Shown: piece by piece, positions 33,718 through 35,418 of the stretch
Layout of the letters: every line of letters begins with the position of its first letter
Numbering within the stretch: the stretch's first letter is position 1
Source of the DNA: Selenomonas sp. AE3005
Lineage (GTDB): Bacteria; Bacillota; Negativicutes; Selenomonadales; Selenomonadaceae
DNA: 35,418 nt
Assembly: GCF_000686945.1 (NCBI RefSeq)
Contig: NZ_JMME01000020.1
Span: 1 to 35,418 of the forward strand
Direction of reading: 5' to 3'
The notes under the pieces: generated by a model
The model's input: only the letters and a program-made list of their open reading frames with translations
What the model was told of the DNA's origin: nothing
The model's database searches: none
Translations under genes and position numbers: made by a program

Positions 33718-33774
33718 CCTGTATAGGGAACCCCTACAAGCACGTCCACATTTATGGTGTCCCCCACCTACAGG
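33718..33774 (-). promoter_or_regulatory. Inverted repeat that could cover a ribosome binding site
   Basis: In minus-strand RNA, CCUGUA at 33774-33769 (spanning the terminase stop) can pair with UACAGG at 33723-33718, which includes part of the AGGAGGU of the PGDYG gene. A smaller stem, TAGGG-GTT-CCCTA, lies inside at 33724-33736. This could limit translation unless ribosomes finish the terminase gene. The gap (33706-33767) has no ORF. Confidence 0.3.
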
Positions 33775-35219
33775 GTACCCACCTTCTTGAATTTTCCTGC
33801 ACGCCTTGCCCTGCGATATCTTACGTTGCTGCTTACCCTCACGGGGAATGCAAAGGTCAACGCTAGCGCATCTGCAAGGTTAGGCGACGCAAGTCCTCGT
33901 TTCTTCATGTCGTCCTTAGACTCTAGCTGAATCCTGCCACGCTTGTTGATGAACGCCTCCGGTCTTGTCAGCTCATCCGCTAACTTCTCGCTATTGAGTG
34001 CGCCACCTTCCTGTAACCACTTCTTCAGCTCTCCCCACATTTCAGCACGCTTGTTCGCATACTCCTTGCCGTCAGCCTTCTCCGCAAAGTTGACCAATCG
34101 CCAGTTCTCACGTCCCATGTCTTTGCCTACACTGTATATCCCCGTGCCGTATCCCATGTCGATGAATACCGCACTTGCTGATAAGTCGTCCTGTAGCTGC
34201 GCTATCTTGCGCCCTACTGCCATGTCGTTATCGTTACGGGGTATTTCTGCTAAGACCTTTGAATAGAGTCCCTGACGCATGACAATTGCTAAGGTGTCCC
34301 CACCCGTCCAGGCAGGGTCAACACCCAAAATTATAGGTGCGTGCCTATATTCTCGTGCCTCTAAACGCCTGTCACTTGCAAGCTCTACCAACTCACGGCT
34401 GATTAACTGATTCTCCTCTGCAGCAGGAAACATGCCTCTCACATGTACCTTAAAGAAGTCGCTTTCCTCACCGTACACATCTTCCCATTGCGCTATCTGT
34501 TTCTTATTGGATATCGCAACGGTACGGCTATCAACCTGCCACGTGCTCCATATCTCACGTTCAGTATTGAAACAGTCGAAGAACTTGCCTGTGTTTCGTG
34601 TCGGATTCCCAAAAGCACACCACAGGATTTCCGTGTTTGCGTCTGTTACAGCACCCTCAGTCACTCGCCATATCTCATCATAGATAGCTGATGCCTCATC
34701 AAACACAATGAGTATGCGGTTCCCTTGGTTATGTAAACCTGCGAACGCTTCAGGGTTCTCCTTTGACCACGGTATGCAGTCGATACGCCAAGTCTTATCA
34801 TGACCTGGCTGCGTGCTGAATATAGAAGTAGCGGTGTACTTGAACAAATCCCTGCCGATAAAGAGCCGATACCACTTGGCAAGCTCCGGCCACGTCTTTG
34901 TCCTTAGCTGTGATTCAGTATTGGCAGTAACCACACCTCTTGTGTCTGCATGTGTAGATATCGCCCATAGGTTTATCCATGCCACTAGACAGGATTTGCC
35001 GATACCATTCCCGGAACCGACGGCCTCACGTGTTACTGTCTCTATGTCAGCTATGTTATTGCCTATGTCCTTCAGCACGTTTATTTGCCATTCATCAGGG
35101 GAACGCCCTTCAAGCTCTCCTTCTCCCCACGGAAAGGCAGCATATACGAATCCTAATGGGTCATGCACATATTGGCCTAAGAATGCTGCTACTTCTGCCT
35201 TCTGTGAATCGCTTAACAT
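33768..35219 (-). CDS. terL: Terminase large subunit
   Basis: A 483-residue packaging motor with ATPase and nuclease halves. Walker A is GSGNGIGKS (about residues 68-76), a variant of the usual GxxxxGKS/T. Walker B is [10 protein letters not shown] with DEAS at 174-177. The nuclease half starts near residue 295 with [17 protein letters not shown]; the RNase H-like acidic residues are Asp in GVDPA, Asp in AVFIDMGYG and probably Asp in [10 protein letters not shown]. The basic C-terminus ([14 protein letters not shown]) is typical. The ATG at 35219 is the first in the frame and has GAGGGA before it. A small-subunit gene would be expected upstream, outside this window. Confidence 0.93.
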   Translation of the reverse strand: MLSDSQKAEVAAFLGQYVHDPLGFVYAAFPWGEGELEGRSPDEWQINVLKDIGNNIADIETVTREAVGSGNGIGKSCLVAWINLWAISTHADTRGVVTANTESQLRTKTWPELAKWYRLFIGRDLFKYTATSIFSTQPGHDKTWRIDCIPWSKENPEAFAGLHNQGNRILIVFDEASAIYDEIWRVTEGAVTDANTEILWCAFGNPTRNTGKFFDCFNTEREIWSTWQVDSRTVAISNKKQIAQWEDVYGEESDFFKVHVRGMFPAAEENQLISRELVELASDRRLEAREYRHAPIILGVDPAWTGGDTLAIVMRQGLYSKVLAEIPRNDNDMAVGRKIAQLQDDLSASAVFIDMGYGTGIYSVGKDMGRENWRLVNFAEKADGKEYANKRAEMWGELKKWLQEGGALNSEKLADELTRPEAFINKRGRIQLESKDDMKKRGLASPNLADALALTFAFPVRVSSNVRYRRARRAGKFKKVGTL

Positions 35220-35418
35220 CGTCCCTCATTCCTTCATGTCCACTCTAGGCAATACAATCCTTTAGTCAGATAAAGTAAAACCCCGTATTTTTTGGCACTT
35301 TCCTAAAATCTGTCCACTGTATGCAGTACATTTACGGGTATTTCCGGCGCAAAACCATCAAAATAACACCTTATGGGAAGGATTCAACCTTCATCACAAG
35401 GTGTGACTTGCAGTTTTT
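35220..35418. other. Non-coding stretch upstream of the terminase with inverted repeats
   Basis: No gene of useful length is seen on either strand. ACACCTT (35366-35372) and AAGGTGT (35398-35404) form a 7-bp outer stem, with an inner GAAGG/CCTTC stem (35377-35381 and 35388-35392). A second, wider pair is CCCGTA (35282-35287) and TACGGG (35333-35338). The first hairpin is followed on the minus strand by TATTTT, so it might end an upstream transcript; it could also be a leader structure for the terminase operon. I could not define a promoter with confidence. Confidence 0.5.

Noticed and set aside
1..35418. tRNA genes, insertion sequences or integrase
   Set aside because: I saw no cloverleaf-like element, transposase or recombinase motif. 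A very degenerate or partial element cannot be excluded by eye.

Overview
This window looks like the virion and lysis half of a tailed phage or prophage with a short (podovirus-type) tail. I see no tail sheath, no tape measure of the usual kind and no tail-tube gene. Every gene I can support is on the minus strand, so transcription runs from right to left. Strong AGGAGG-type ribosome binding sites, an 'LQLF' N-terminal motif on two structural proteins, and a TcdE-type holin next to a zinc amidase point to a host in the Bacillota. A gut anaerobe is plausible, but the sequence does not identify the species. The small terminase subunit and replication genes are not in the window.

From right to left, the packaging and head module holds the large terminase (33768-35219), a small PGDYG protein, an HELLH metallopeptidase-like protein, a P22-like portal (30951-33104), a small helical protein, a scaffold-like protein, and an SU10/DUF5309-like major capsid protein (28310-29521). 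The capsid gene has a perfect 16-bp palindrome before it and an intrinsic terminator after it. The connector and tail module (19522-28240) holds two adaptor-like proteins, several tail or fibre proteins rich in beta structure, four very small genes (two of them cysteine-rich), and a tail hub/nozzle-like protein.

Next is an internal-virion module (1402-19509). It has one protein ending in a Hint (intein/hedgehog-type) domain, three Ala/Gln/Asn-rich proteins, and a 4728-residue polyvalent protein whose gene takes up 40% of the window. This order resembles the T7 gp14-gp15-gp16 ejection cassette. The giant protein carries an M15-type peptidase-like domain, a phage tail lysozyme domain, a long disordered linker, a superfamily 2 helicase, an adenine-type DNA methyltransferase, an HExxH zincin, an ADP-ribosyltransferase-like domain and a long hydrophobic C-terminal region. 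I infer that it is packaged and ejected with the DNA, where it would breach the wall and then protect the genome or act on host targets. The lysis module at the left end has a holin, a small unknown protein and an N-acetylmuramoyl-L-alanine amidase.

The most unusual signal is a second gene hidden inside the giant gene. A 131-codon ORF at 10533-10928 lies in the +1 frame of the same strand. It has a perfect AGGAGGT 8 bases before its ATG and encodes a well-composed, probably helical protein. In the giant's own frame, the same bases encode a disordered Ser/Gly/Arg/Asp-rich linker just before the helicase. This is the pattern expected of overprinting. Other points of interest are the Hint domain on a virion protein, a near-identical 33-bp repeat flanking the ADP-ribosyltransferase module, and a small ORF before the holin that appears to be broken by one base.
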